Assembly (NCBI GenBank): GCA_035301285.1 | Contig: DATGUN010000089.1 | Location: forward strand, 1 to 35,089 | Source of the DNA: DATGUN01 sp035301285 | GTDB taxonomy: Bacteria; Bacillota; Bacilli; Bacillales; Amphibacillaceae | Length of the DNA: 35,089 bases | Direction: 5' to 3' | Shown: piece by piece, positions 23,039-31,352 of the stretch | How the letters are laid out: each line of letters starts with the position of its first letter | Numbering within the stretch: position 1 is the first letter of the stretch | Notes under the pieces: generated by a model | Told to the model about the DNA's origin: nothing | The model's database searches: none | What the model saw: the letters and a program-made list of their open reading frames with translations, nothing else | Made by a program: the position numbers and the translations under genes

Positions 23039-24248
23039 CAACAAAATACTCCTTTGTCGTCAAGAGTCCTTCAACTAAGCGATCAACATCTTCCATCGTA
23101 TTATACAAGTAAAAACTGGCTCTGGCCGTTGCAACTACCTCAAGCCATTTCATCAAGGGTTGCGCACAATGATGACCGGCACGAACGGCTATTCCTTCCG
23201 CATCGAGGACAGTCGACGTGTCATGTGGATGAACATCCTTTAAATTAAAGGTGATTAAGCCAGCTCGTTTTGCCGGACCGTAAATCGTCAGTTCATCAAT
23301 ATCAGATAACCTTTCCATGGCATATTTTACCAATTTCTCTTCGTGTTCCAAAATTGCATCCATACCGATTTCACTTAGAAAATCAATGGCCGCGCCAAGT
23401 CCGATTGCACCCGCAATAACTGGGGTACCACCTTCGAATTTCCACGGCAATTCCTTCCACGTTGCATCGTATAAATTGACGAAATCAATCATTTCCCCAC
23501 CGAATTCAACCGGTTCCATGTTTTCAAGCCATTCCTGTTTTCCATACAAAACACCGATACCAGTAGGTCCACACATTTTATGTCCTGAAAATGCATAAAA
23601 GTCACAATCGATGTCTTGCATATCCACTTTCATATGCGGGGCACTTTGGGCACCATCAATGACACTGATGGCACCGTGTTTATGTGCGACTTCGGTAATT
23701 TCTTTCACAGGGTTGATCGTCCCTAACACGTTCGATACATGTGCAACGGCGACAATTTTTGTTTTATCCGTTACTGTGTTTTGTACGTCCTCAATGGAAA
23801 TCGTACCATCCGCCTGCAACGGGATATATTTCAATATGGCACCTGTTCGCTTAGCCGCCTGTTGCCACGGGATGATATTGCTATGATGTTCCATGGGTGT
23901 AATGACAATTTCATCACCACTGTCTAAATGAGCATCTGCATAACTCAATGCAACAGTATTGATCCCTGTCGTAGTACCACGGTTGAAGATAATCTCGCTC
24001 ACACTGTTTGCATTAATGAACCTGCGAACTTTTTCCCTTGCGCCTTCATATTGATCGGTCGCTCTGGAACCCAATGTGTGAACACCTCGGTGCACATTGG
24101 AATTGTCATGTTTATAATATTCATTTACGGCATTGATAACACGATGTGGCTTTTGAGATGTAGCTGACGAATCCAAATATACCAAAGGGTGGCCATTCAC
24201 TTCTTGATCCAAGATTGGAAACTCTTTTTTAATGGCACCGATATCCAT
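23028..24248 (-). CDS. sufS: cysteine desulfurase SufS
   Basis: A 406-aa type II cysteine desulfurase that removes sulfur from cysteine as an enzyme persulfide. PLP lysine K224 lies in FSGHKMCGPTGIGVLYG, the reactive cysteine is C361 in VRAGHHCAQPL, and THHSNIIPW-like PMEHHSNIIPW holds the cofactor-stacking histidine. Group II shape is confirmed by the short active-site loop. The ATG overlaps the sufD stop by 1 nt (TAATG) with GAGAGGAAG upstream. It is the third gene in sufCDSUB, between sufD and sufU. It supplies all Fe-S targets, including yutM and yutI products. Confidence 0.97.
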   Translation of the reverse strand: MDIGAIKKEFPILDQEVNGHPLVYLDSSATSQKPHRVINAVNEYYKHDNSNVHRGVHTLGSRATDQYEGAREKVRRFINANSVSEIIFNRGTTTGINTVALSYADAHLDSGDEIVITPMEHHSNIIPWQQAAKRTGAILKYIPLQADGTISIEDVQNTVTDKTKIVAVAHVSNVLGTINPVKEITEVAHKHGAISVIDGAQSAPHMKVDMQDIDCDFYAFSGHKMCGPTGIGVLYGKQEWLENMEPVEFGGEMIDFVNLYDATWKELPWKFEGGTPVIAGAIGLGAAIDFLSEIGMDAILEHEEKLVKYAMERLSDIDELTIYGPAKRAGLITFNLKDVHPHDTSTVLDAEGIAVRAGHHCAQPLMKWLEVVATARASFYLYNTMEDVDRLVEGLLTTKEYFVDVL

Positions 24249-25555
24249 TACTGTATCTTCCTCTCAATAAGAGCAGACAGTTGATTACGGACAGATTCCA
24301 CAGGTAATTGGTCGACAACTGGTTCCAAAAATCCGTGAATGATCAATCGTTCCGCTTCTTTTCGAGTAATTCCACGGCTCATCAAGTAATACAGCTGGAG
24401 TTCATCAACACGACCTACCGAAGCAGCATGACCTGCTTCAACATCATCTTCATCAATCAATAAAATCGGGTTTGCGTCCCCACGAGCTTTAGGACTCAAC
24501 ATCAGAACCCGTGATTCTTGGTTGGCGAATGATCCCGCTGCCCCATTTTTGATATCACCGATCGCATTGAAAATGGAAGTCGACTTTTGGGTCATGACGC
24601 CATGCTGAAAAATATGGCTTTGTGTATTCAATCCATAGTGAACAGTTTGCGTTGTGAAGTTTTCGATTTGTTTTCCACGGCCCACGACAACAGCTTTTGG
24701 ATTTGTCGTAGCATTGTTTCCTTTTAAATGGGTCTCATTCTCAGATACTGTGTTTCCATCGTTCATTTGGCCGAGTGCCCAATCGATAACTGCATCATTC
24801 TGCGCCACACCACGACGGTTGACGTATGTTGTGGTCCCTTCTGCAAAATGATCGACGGCACCAAAAGTAACTTGTGTATTATTATTTGCAAACACTTCAG
24901 CCACAATATTCCCGATTGTTTCCTCTTCGTGATTTTGCGAAATATAGTTTTCCAGATATGTCAATGAACTATTGTCATCAGCAACTATGAGCACATGATT
25001 GAAAAGCGCTACTTCTGGGTCTTCCTGCCAAAAGATCGTATGCAACGGTTCTTCCACTACGACATTTTTCGGGACGTAGATAAATATTCCGCCATTCATG
25101 AGGGCAGCATGTAACGCTGTCATTCTATGTTCATCAACCTGTACACCCTCAGTCATGTAATACTTCTTGACGAGCTCAGGATGATCTTTCATCGCAGTGA
25201 ATATATCTGTGAAAATGACACCTTGATCCTTTAGCTTATCGCTCAGTGAACTATATGCAACAGTATTGTTCCGTTGTATCAACACATTCTCCGTCTGATT
25301 TTCCTCATCGAAGAACTCTTTCAATTCTTCAGGTACTTTATCTAAAGATGAAATAGATTCGCCAGATGCTGCATGCTTAAAACGGCTGAAATTCCACCTA
25401 GTGATTTTCGTTTTATCAGGCTTTGGCATTTCAATCGTATCGGATAATTCTAAAGCTTGAAGGCGTAAATCTTTCATCCAATCTGGTTCATTTCTTTCTT
25501 GTGAAAACTGTTCGATATATGTTTTATCGTATGGCAGTTTAGTCATTACTGTCAT
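24248..25555 (-). CDS. sufD: Fe-S cluster assembly protein SufD
   Basis: A 435-aa SufD, the SufB paralogue that forms the SufBC2D scaffold. The beta-helix core and the C-terminal block VGRVDELQLYYLMSRGITRKEAERLIIHGFLEPVVD (cited as LYYLMSRGI and GFLEPV) match. The family histidine in the GHAASVGRVDE segment is present. It lacks the cluster cysteine of SufB, as expected. The ATG at 25555 is 6-7 nt after AGGAGGGG; an in-frame ATG at 25546 is possible. It lies 17 nt after sufC and overlaps sufS by 1 nt, so it is part of one operon. Confidence 0.96.
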   Translation of the reverse strand: MTVMTKLPYDKTYIEQFSQERNEPDWMKDLRLQALELSDTIEMPKPDKTKITRWNFSRFKHAASGESISSLDKVPEELKEFFDEENQTENVLIQRNNTVAYSSLSDKLKDQGVIFTDIFTAMKDHPELVKKYYMTEGVQVDEHRMTALHAALMNGGIFIYVPKNVVVEEPLHTIFWQEDPEVALFNHVLIVADDNSSLTYLENYISQNHEEETIGNIVAEVFANNNTQVTFGAVDHFAEGTTTYVNRRGVAQNDAVIDWALGQMNDGNTVSENETHLKGNNATTNPKAVVVGRGKQIENFTTQTVHYGLNTQSHIFQHGVMTQKSTSIFNAIGDIKNGAAGSFANQESRVLMLSPKARGDANPILLIDEDDVEAGHAASVGRVDELQLYYLMSRGITRKEAERLIIHGFLEPVVDQLPVESVRNQLSALIERKIQ

Positions 25556-25572
25556 TTTACCCCTCCTAACAT

Positions 25573-26358
25573 TTATGCTTCTTGTCCGATTGTTTCATCT
25601 TGAATGCCAAGCTCTTCTTTAATCCACTCATAACCTTCAGCTTCCAGACGTTGTGCAAGTTCAGGGCCACCAGACTTCACAACACGACCTTGCATCATGA
25701 CATGTACATGGTCGGGTGTGATGTAGTTCAACAGACGCTGATAGTGTGTGATAATCAAGCAACCAAACTGATCATCACGCATTTTGTTGATACCTTTCGA
25801 GACAACTTTTAACGCGTCGATGTCCAATCCCGAATCAATTTCATCCAAAATGGCAATTTCCGGTTTCATCATCATCAATTGCAGAATCTCATTACGCTTT
25901 TTCTCACCACCGGAGAAACCTTCATTCAAATAGCGCTGAGCCATGTTTTTGTCGATATCAAGGTAGTCCAACGTTTTGTCCATTTCTTTTATGAATTTCA
26001 TTAGAGAAATTTCATCGCCTTCTTCACGATGCGCATTGATGGAAGAACGTAGAAAATCAGATGTTGTGACACCGCTGATCTCACTAGGATATTGCATCCC
26101 CAAGAATAGTCCAGCACGTGCCCGCTCATCTACTTCCATTTCCAAGACGTCTTTCCCGTCCAAATGAACAGATCCTTGTGTAACTTCGTAATGCGGATGG
26201 CCCATTATCGCTGAAGCCAAAGTCGACTTACCAGTCCCGTTTGGTCCCATGACTGCATGGAACTCACCGCCCTTTATTGTAAGGTTGACACCTTTTAAAA
26301 TCTCGTTCCCTTCAATTGATACATGAAGATCCTTGATTTCCAAAACTGATCCTGCCAT
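25573..26358 (-). CDS. sufC: Fe-S cluster assembly ATPase SufC
   Basis: A 261-aa ABC-type ATPase, soluble rather than membrane coupled. Walker A GPNGTGKS is at about 38-45, the signature FSGGEKKRNEIL near 143-154, Walker B AILDEIDSGLD after it, and the switch histidine in CLIITHYQRLL. ATP hydrolysis drives the conformational change of SufBD. The ATG at 26358 follows GGAGG; the frame is open 57 nt further upstream without a site. First gene of the suf operon. A weak candidate promoter lies about 75 nt upstream. Confidence 0.97.
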   Translation of the reverse strand: MAGSVLEIKDLHVSIEGNEILKGVNLTIKGGEFHAVMGPNGTGKSTLASAIMGHPHYEVTQGSVHLDGKDVLEMEVDERARAGLFLGMQYPSEISGVTTSDFLRSSINAHREEGDEISLMKFIKEMDKTLDYLDIDKNMAQRYLNEGFSGGEKKRNEILQLMMMKPEIAILDEIDSGLDIDALKVVSKGINKMRDDQFGCLIITHYQRLLNYITPDHVHVMMQGRVVKSGGPELAQRLEAEGYEWIKEELGIQDETIGQEA

Positions 26359-26656
26359 ATGTTTATACCTCCAAATACTATTATTTTGCTTTGTAGACGA
26401 CCATGTATCGACCATCTATTCTTACTTTATTCTCATTACAATCTTAAAGCATTTCAAATTAAATATCAACTATTGTGGTTATCTGAAGGGGAATCATCTC
26501 CATCCTTATCAAACGACATAAATCCCTTTATTTTTACCGCTTTTATATAAAGTGTAAGTCGAATCAAATAGACAGTATTTCCGATTGTAATGGTAAATAA
26601 ACAAAGAAAAAGCTTAGACTGATTCCCAATTACGTCATCTAATTGAATATATATTT
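26359..26656. other. intergenic region upstream of the suf operon
   Basis: About 300 nt without a convincing gene. The minus strand has a weak SigA-like promoter (TTGAAA 26457-26452, 17-nt spacer, GAGAAT 26434-26429; four of six at the -10) about 70-100 nt before sufC. A frame of about 60 codons without a usable start is also open on the minus strand (26654-26466), with a hydrophobic then acidic profile; I do not call it. Confidence 0.4.
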
Positions 26657-26698
26657 AAAATGCTGATGTGCCACTTTATGATGGCACATCAGCATTTT
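26657..26698 (-). terminator. Strong hairpin terminator after the 65-aa gene
   Basis: AAAATGCTGATGTGCCA (26657-26673) and TGGCACATCAGCATTTT (26682-26698) form a perfect 17-bp stem with an 8-nt loop; T-rich sequence follows on the minus strand. It starts 3 nt after the stop codon. Confidence 0.85.
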
Positions 26699-26701
26699 GG
26701 A

Positions 26702-26899
26702 CTATCTATATATGACTTGATCAATTGAAGCTGCCATACGTTTACATTGTTCATACTCTTTTTCACGTCTTTTTTCAACGGTCATCCGTTTGTCAAGCCT
26801 ACTTTCATACTCCTTATAACTCATTCCGTGCGACTGTTGCATCGCCTTCTCCATTTTCGGAGTATACGCTAAATCAATACCACTATTAATAGTGATCAT
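26702..26899 (-). CDS. small basic protein of unknown function
   Basis: A 65-aa protein that I do not recognise. It begins MITINSGIDLAYTPKMEKA and continues as a highly charged, probably helical tail rich in Lys, Arg, Glu and Met (EYESRLDKRMTVEKRREKEYEQ), with no membrane segment. The ATG at 26899 has GAAAGG directly against it, an unusually tight ribosome site; later ATGs (26854, 26842) are possible. The perfect 17-bp terminator just after it and a palindrome 14 nt before the start argue for a real, regulated transcript. It lies between the suf and met operons. Its function cannot be inferred. Confidence 0.5.
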   Translation of the reverse strand: MITINSGIDLAYTPKMEKAMQQSHGMSYKEYESRLDKRMTVEKRREKEYEQCKRMAASIDQVIYR

Positions 26900-26912
26900 C
26901 CTTTCATTTTGT

Positions 26913-26930
26913 TTACGATAATTAGCGTAA
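26913..26930. promoter_or_regulatory. 18-bp near-perfect palindrome upstream of the 65-aa gene
   Basis: TTACGATAATTAGCGTAA is symmetric at 16 of 18 positions, with TTACG/CGTAA arms. It lies 14 nt before the start codon, where an operator would block initiation. It shares the TTACGA half-element of Zur boxes but in the opposite arrangement, so no regulator is assigned. Confidence 0.4.
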
Positions 26931-27092
26931 CATACACTTCTTGTTTATATCAAAACCAATGTAGGCGAGTGTCTCGGTATATGAAAGGGTCATGATTATT
27001 CACGTATGTTTAATCTGATTTCATATAGAATATTGCATGATTTTCACTTGATTGCTTCCAATTACGCCAAATTCATTATTTGAAGCGCATCA

Positions 27093-27938
27093 TCAGTCAT
27101 TGTCTTCTTGAACCGGAACGATGGCACCCTCATATTCATCCTCGATAAATGTTTGGATCTCATCGGAATGAAGAACATCCACAAGCTTATTCAACGCTTC
27201 GTTGTCCTTATCTTCCGAACGCACGGCAATGACATTGGCATATGGTGAATCATCGTTTTCAAGTATCAAAGCATCATCTTCGGGGACGAGTCCCGCATCA
27301 ATCGCATAGTTCGTATTGATAGCTACAAGTACATCGTCTTCCGACTCATACAATTCAGGCAAGAATGCTGGCTCATAATCAGGAGTGAATTCAAGGTTTT
27401 TCGGATTTTTCTCGATATCGTCCAGCTCAGCATCCACGGGATCGACATCGCCATCCAACTCAATCAAATCCGCATCTTCGAATAACGATAATATACGGCC
27501 GTGATCGGCAACAGAATTACTTAAAATAACTTCGGTTCCGTCTTTAATGTCATCTAGGCTTTTAATATCTTTGGAGTATATCCCCATCGGTTCAATATGA
27601 ATCTTCCCAATATAGTCGAGATCATAACCTGTTTCTTCATTTGTTTGTTCCAAGTATGGAATATGTTGAAAATAGTTGGCATCAATCGTACCTTCTTCTA
27701 AATCATCATTTGGCAAAACATAATCCTCGTACTCTTCAATTTCCAATGTGATCCCCTCATCTTCAAGCAACGGGATAGCCTCTTCCAAAATTTCTGCATG
27801 TGGATTACTCTGTGCCCCGATGGAAATAACTGTATCACCATCATTTGAACTATCTTCTCCCGCCCCTTTTTCACTTTCACCACAAGCGGCTAACAATACA
27901 ATCAAGCTCGATAAGAATAAAATGGATAACTTTTTCAA
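27093..27938 (-). CDS. metQ: methionine ABC transporter substrate-binding lipoprotein MetQ
   Basis: A 281-aa NlpA/MetQ-family lipoprotein that binds methionine outside the membrane. The signal peptide ends in the lipobox VLLAAC (C19). A disordered acidic linker is followed by the binding domain, with ISIGAQSNPHAEILEEAIPLL as the family start, DANYFQHIPYLEQ (ligand-site region) and DYIGKIHIEPMGIYS. It is strikingly acidic (the last half is crowded with Asp and Glu), consistent with function in a saline medium. The ATG is in front of the hydrophobic core with a weak AGG-type site. It is the last gene of metN-metI-metQ. Confidence 0.94.
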   Translation of the reverse strand: MKKLSILFLSSLIVLLAACGESEKGAGEDSSNDGDTVISIGAQSNPHAEILEEAIPLLEDEGITLEIEEYEDYVLPNDDLEEGTIDANYFQHIPYLEQTNEETGYDLDYIGKIHIEPMGIYSKDIKSLDDIKDGTEVILSNSVADHGRILSLFEDADLIELDGDVDPVDAELDDIEKNPKNLEFTPDYEPAFLPELYESEDDVLVAINTNYAIDAGLVPEDDALILENDDSPYANVIAVRSEDKDNEALNKLVDVLHSDEIQTFIEDEYEGAIVPVQEDND

Positions 27939-27986
27939 TGTCTCTACTTCCTTTCTATATTAAAAATTATGATATATATTATTTCA

Positions 27987-28652
27987 TCAACGTTTATCTA
28001 AATGAGATGTGATTTTATCACCGATGAACTGGAATAAAAATACGATCAACACTAGAGCAACGGAACATGCGATAACAATATCCTGCGAACGTCTTTGGAA
28101 ACCGAAGTAATATGCATAGTTACCGAGTCCTCCAGCTCCTATGACACCTGCGATAGCCGTATAACCGATAAGTGCGATTGCTGTCACAGTTAAACCTGAT
28201 ACGAGCGCAGGCAAGGATTCAGGAATAAGTACCCTGAATATAATCGTTCTTAATTTAGCCCCCATTGACTTTGATGCTTCAATAACACCTTTGTCAACTT
28301 CTCTTAGAGCAATCTCGACCAACCGGCCATAAAATGGACCTGCACCGACAATCAACGATAGAAGCGCAGCATTTGGCCCCCGAATGGTTCCCAGTATCAT
28401 TTTTGAGATAGGTGTCAATAAAAAAATCAAAATAATAAATGGTACAGCACGGAATATATTCACAAATGATGTGGTGATAAAGTAAACGAATTTGTTATGC
28501 CACATACCATCTTTAGCTGTCAAAAACAACAGCAAGCCAAGGAAAAGACCAAAAACAAGTGTCCCTGCCAGACCGATTATCGTCATGTAAAACGTTTCAT
28601 AGGTTGCCACCCAGAAATCATCCCATTTTATATTTGAAAAATCAAAGGACAT
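27987..28652 (-). CDS. metI: methionine ABC transporter permease MetI
   Basis: A 221-aa MetI-type permease (called metP in B. subtilis), with five or six hydrophobic segments. The EAA-like coupling segment EVDKGVIEASKSMGAKLRTIIFRVLIPESLP (cited by its core EASKSMGA) contacts MetN, and the LIVGAGPFYGRLVEIALRE stretch precedes it. ATG at 28652 is inside the end of metN (11-nt overlap) and follows GAGGTG by 9 nt; the TTG two codons earlier is less likely. It forms the homodimeric channel of the MetNIQ importer. Confidence 0.94.
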   Translation of the reverse strand: MSFDFSNIKWDDFWVATYETFYMTIIGLAGTLVFGLFLGLLLFLTAKDGMWHNKFVYFITTSFVNIFRAVPFIILIFLLTPISKMILGTIRGPNAALLSLIVGAGPFYGRLVEIALREVDKGVIEASKSMGAKLRTIIFRVLIPESLPALVSGLTVTAIALIGYTAIAGVIGAGGLGNYAYYFGFQRRSQDIVIACSVALVLIVFLFQFIGDKITSHLDKR

Positions 28653-29673
28653 TTGCAATCACCTCAATCTCTACTGCGGGGGCCTCTTTAACGTATGCTA
28701 TCACCTGTTCGATAACCTTTTTCTCACCCACAAACTGAACGATCAACGTGCCATATGCACCACGCTGTGTTTGTGTAATGTTGCCCTGAAGGATATTAAC
28801 ATCAGCTGGGAACTTTTTACTGATTGTACTGATAAGGGTTTGATTTGTTTTTTCACCGACGAAATGGAGTTGGGCGAGTTGCCCGTCAACATCCTCCGGC
28901 ATGTTTGCCAATACTTCATCAACCCCATTTGTCTGACCCATAACTTGTTCGACAAATTTTTTCGTTACATTTTCTTTTGGATGAAGGAATATATCCAACA
29001 CATCTCCTTGCTCGACGATTTTCCCATTTTCCATCACTGCTACCTGGTGACATATTTTCCGGATCACATGCATTTCATGCGTAATTAAAATAATAGTCAG
29101 ACCCAATTTTTGATTGATATCAACTAAAAGATCCAAAATAGCATTTGTTGTATCAGGATCCAAAGCAGATGTCGCCTCATCACATAGAAGCACTTTTGGA
29201 TTGTTGGCAAGGGCTCTGGCAATCCCTACCCGTTGTTTTTGCCCTCCGCTCAACTGAGAGGGATATGCATTTTCTCTATCCGACAGGCCGACTAACCGTA
29301 TCAATTCTTTGGCGCGCTCTTCACGTTCTTCTTTACCGACACCTGCAATCTCCAATGGAAATTGGATGTTTTGTTTAACAGTACGTGACCATAATAAATT
29401 AAAGTGCTGAAATATCATGCCGATTTCTTGTCTTTGCAGGCGCAGTTCTTCTGGAGTCAGGGAGGTGATTTCTTGATCATCAATGGTCACTGAACCCGAT
29501 GTCGGTTCTTCCAAGCGATTCAGTAACCGGACGAACGTGCTTTTACCGGCACCACTATAACCGATCACGCCAAATATTTGTCCTTCCGGAATGGAAAGAT
29601 TCAATTGATCAACTGCGAGAATATCTTTTGTGTCAACTTGATATTTTTTTCGTAAGTCTTTTATCGTAATCAC
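28642..29673 (-). CDS. metN: methionine ABC transporter ATP-binding protein MetN
   Basis: A 343-aa ATPase of the methionine importer. Walker A GYSGAGKST is at 38-46, the signature LSGGQKQRVGIARAL near 140-154, Walker B KVLLCDEATSALD, and the H-loop LITHEMHVI. The C-terminal about 90 residues form the NIL (ACT-like) domain that senses internal methionine and shuts off transport. Length is normal. The ATG lies behind the S-box terminator region with AAGGAG. It is the first gene of metN-metI-metQ; expression should fall when SAM is abundant through the upstream riboswitch. Confidence 0.96.
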   Translation of the reverse strand: MITIKDLRKKYQVDTKDILAVDQLNLSIPEGQIFGVIGYSGAGKSTFVRLLNRLEEPTSGSVTIDDQEITSLTPEELRLQRQEIGMIFQHFNLLWSRTVKQNIQFPLEIAGVGKEEREERAKELIRLVGLSDRENAYPSQLSGGQKQRVGIARALANNPKVLLCDEATSALDPDTTNAILDLLVDINQKLGLTIILITHEMHVIRKICHQVAVMENGKIVEQGDVLDIFLHPKENVTKKFVEQVMGQTNGVDEVLANMPEDVDGQLAQLHFVGEKTNQTLISTISKKFPADVNILQGNITQTQRGAYGTLIVQFVGEKKVIEQVIAYVKEAPAVEIEVIANVL

Positions 29674-29702
29674 GCTTAGCGCTCCTTCTTTTTAACATAA
29701 AT

Positions 29703-29868
29703 AAAAAAACGTCTTCTGCAAGAGAACAGAAAGACGATTTCAATATGTCGCTTTGTCCCCTTATCTGTCAGGATTTTACACTCCTGAAGGAATTGGCACC
29801 TTTCATAATTTAATATGAGGTTGCCGCGGTTTCGACGGGCCAGTCCCTCCACCGCTCATAATAAGAGA
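29703..29868 (-). ncRNA. SAM-I (S-box) riboswitch with terminator, leader of metNIQ
   Basis: Minus-strand sequence shows the S-box core: CTCTTAT start of P1, GAGCGGTGGAGGGACTGGCCC, then GAAACC, CGGCAACC, AAGGTGC-AATTCC and the closing GATAAGG. It lies at about 29757-29868. It is followed by a terminator, CGTCTTTCTG paired with CAGAAGACG (29710-29736), then a run of seven T. SAM binding should favour termination and turn off metNIQ. The aptamer is typical and intact by eye. Confidence 0.95.
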
Positions 29869-29899
29869 AATACAGATATACAATTTTAGATTAAAATGT

Positions 29900-29928
29900 A
29901 CTATACTATGTTTTCTTTATTTTGTCAA
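29900..29928 (-). promoter_or_regulatory. SigA promoter of the metNIQ leader
   Basis: Minus strand TTGACA (29928-29923), 17-nt spacer, TATAGT (29905-29900). The predicted transcript starts about 25 nt before the P1 stem of the S-box, which fits this class of leader. Confidence 0.8.
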
Positions 29929-29979
29929 CAACGATATCAATGGAAAAGTGTCGATTTCCAATCTTGAATAATGGATTTA

Positions 29980-30291
29980 TCAGCCGGTGATCATTTTCGG
30001 TTCATACTCTAGTAAATAATGGTAGATATTCGCAATAGAATGAAATGCATACACTTTTTCCTTGATGATACCATCTTGTTTAATAAACAAACAAGGTACA
30101 CTTTCCACTTTCGCCTCTTGCATAAATTCAGGAAACAGGGACGCATTCATTTCATAAAATATATTTTTTTGGTGTACCGACTCTATTTTGTCCAACATTT
30201 GTCTAGCCAAATGACATGTCCCGCAAAAAGGAGTGTGTATATACAATAAATAAGTTGGTTGATGTAATTGTTCTTCCGTTATTTCCAACAA
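29980..30291 (-). CDS. yusE: thioredoxin-like protein (YusE)
   Basis: A 103-aa thioredoxin-fold protein. The CxxC redox motif is C23-G-T-C26 (TPFCGTCHLARQML), and the cis-proline is in ESVPCLFIKQDG. The CGTC centre differs from the WCGPC of thioredoxin A, and it lacks the tryptophan before the first cysteine. It corresponds to B. subtilis YusE, of unknown specific role, and may reduce disulfides in the gcvH/yusI neighbourhood. The TTG at 30291 is preferred since AGGATGG lies 6 nt upstream; a TTG 18 nt earlier has no site. Confidence 0.84.
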   Translation of the reverse strand: MLEITEEQLHQPTYLLYIHTPFCGTCHLARQMLDKIESVHQKNIFYEMNASLFPEFMQEAKVESVPCLFIKQDGIIKEKVYAFHSIANIYHYLLEYEPKMITG

Positions 30292-30368
30292 AATAGACCA
30301 TCCTAACAATAAAACTTGATGATACGTTGATTAGCAAATTCCTCACGGTGTGATCCGTATAATCAAAA

Positions 30369-30396
30369 ACTGCCAATATATCCCGTTATTGGCAGT
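30369..30396. terminator. Terminator between gcvH and yusE
   Basis: ACTGCCAATA (30369-30378) and TATTGGCAGT (30387-30396) form a 10-bp perfect stem, with T-runs on both sides. It follows gcvH on the minus strand, so yusE probably needs its own promoter. Confidence 0.8.
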
Positions 30397-30412
30397 CTTT
30401 TTAACTTCATTT

Positions 30413-30796
30413 TTAATCTTCGTCAATAACTTCCTGGTATTTATCCGCTGATAATAATTCTTCCAGCTGACCATCATCCGATGGTTTGACAACAATCATC
30501 CACGCCTTTTCGTAAGGCGATTCATTTACATATTCTGGACTGTCTTCCAGTTCATCATTAACTTCGAGAACCTCGCCGCTAAGAGGAGCATATAATTCGG
30601 AAACAGTTTTAACAGATTCAACACTTCCGAATGGTTCGTCTTTCTCCAATGTATCCCCAACTTCAGGCAGCTCGACAAAAACAATATCGCCCAGCTCATC
30701 CTGTGCAAATGAGGTAATGCCAATCCGGACTTTGTCATCTTCTTTTTTAATCCATTCATGTTCTTCAGAGTATAAAAGATCCTCTGGTAAATGCAT
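30413..30796 (-). CDS. gcvH: glycine cleavage system H protein
   Basis: A 127-aa lipoyl carrier of the glycine cleavage complex; also a central donor in the Bacillus lipoate-assembly route. The lipoylated lysine is K63 in FGSVESVKTVSELYAP, with the family segments YSEEHEWIKK and GITSFAQDELGDIVFVELPEVG. Length matches the usual 125-130 aa. The ATG at 30796 is preceded by GGAGGG with 6 nt spacing. No gcvT or gcvP is in the window; the separate location of gcvH is normal for this lineage. The B. subtilis yusF/yusG genes between yusE and gcvH are absent. Confidence 0.96.
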   Translation of the reverse strand: MHLPEDLLYSEEHEWIKKEDDKVRIGITSFAQDELGDIVFVELPEVGDTLEKDEPFGSVESVKTVSELYAPLSGEVLEVNDELEDSPEYVNESPYEKAWMIVVKPSDDGQLEELLSADKYQEVIDED

Positions 30797-30877
30797 GCCA
30801 ATCCCTCCATTAATCATCACAATTATATCTTTACTATACAAGGTAAAGGATGATAATTCTAGTATTTCACCTTATTT

Positions 30878-31234
30878 TCATCCCCAAACTTCCTCGAATG
30901 TTTCTTCCTTGAATCCGACTGTTACATGACTACCATCCGTTACAATCGGTCTCTTGATAAGCATTCCATCTGTCGCCAATATGTCAGCCATTTCTTCTTT
31001 GTCGGCATCCTTGATTTTTTCTTTTAAATTCAATTCCCGATATTTCTTTCCACTTGTATTGAAAAACTTTTTAGGTGGGAGCCCGCTTTCATCAATCAAA
31101 TCAATCAATTCATCTTTAGTCGGAGGATGCTCCACCAAGTGGACGGCATTATAGTCCAGACCTTTGGCATCAAGCCACTTTTTTGCCTTTTGACATGTAC
31201 CGCATTTCGGATACCAATAAAATGTTAAACCCAT
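30878..31234 (-). CDS. yusI: ArsC/Spx-family protein (YusI)
   Basis: A 118-aa thioredoxin-fold protein of the ArsC/Spx superfamily. The N-terminal CGTC (C11-C14, YPKCGTCQKAKKWL) and the segment IKRPIVTDGSHVTVGF near the end are the family marks, with the conserved Arg and cis-Pro in KRPIV. It matches YusI of B. subtilis, an unassigned protein encoded beside gcvH and fadE. It is not obviously an arsenate reductase: no ars genes are nearby. The ATG follows GGGAGGG. A promoter candidate of its own lies 40-60 nt upstream. Confidence 0.88.
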   Translation of the reverse strand: MGLTFYWYPKCGTCQKAKKWLDAKGLDYNAVHLVEHPPTKDELIDLIDESGLPPKKFFNTSGKKYRELNLKEKIKDADKEEMADILATDGMLIKRPIVTDGSHVTVGFKEETFEEVWG

Positions 31235-31266
31235 ATCTATCCCTCCCTGTGTTATTTATACCTATA

Positions 31267-31295
31267 ATCGTATAAGAGAAGGGCAAAAACTTCAA
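31267..31295 (-). promoter_or_regulatory. Candidate SigA promoter of yusI
   Basis: Minus strand TTGAAG (31295-31290), 17-nt spacer, TACGAT (31272-31267). It lies between the fadE terminator and the yusI start. Confidence 0.45.
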
Positions 31296-31318
31296 TTTAT
31301 AACCTGTATCATAAAAGA

Positions 31319-31350
31319 GGAGCACCCGTTTTATCGGTGCCCCTTTTTTA
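31319..31350 (-). terminator. Terminator of the fadNAE operon
   Basis: On the minus strand GGGGCACC and GGTGCTCC form an 8-bp stem (one G-U) with a 9-nt loop, followed by TCTTTTATG. The fadE stop is 10 nt away. Confidence 0.75.
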
Positions 31351-31352
31351 CA

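Noticed and set aside
26466..26654. Open frame of about 62 codons on the minus strand upstream of sufC, hydrophobic then acidic at the end
   Set aside because: No ATG, GTG or TTG with a ribosome site; the only ATG leaves 17 codons. It may be a gene remnant, but length is within chance for an AT-rich gap.
26913..26930. Zur box
   Set aside because: The half-sites TTACGA are arranged outward, and the spacing does not match the 7-1-7 consensus, so I call it only a palindrome.
29703..29868. T-box leader upstream of metN
   Set aside because: No T-box signature or specifier loop; the conserved core matches the SAM-I aptamer.
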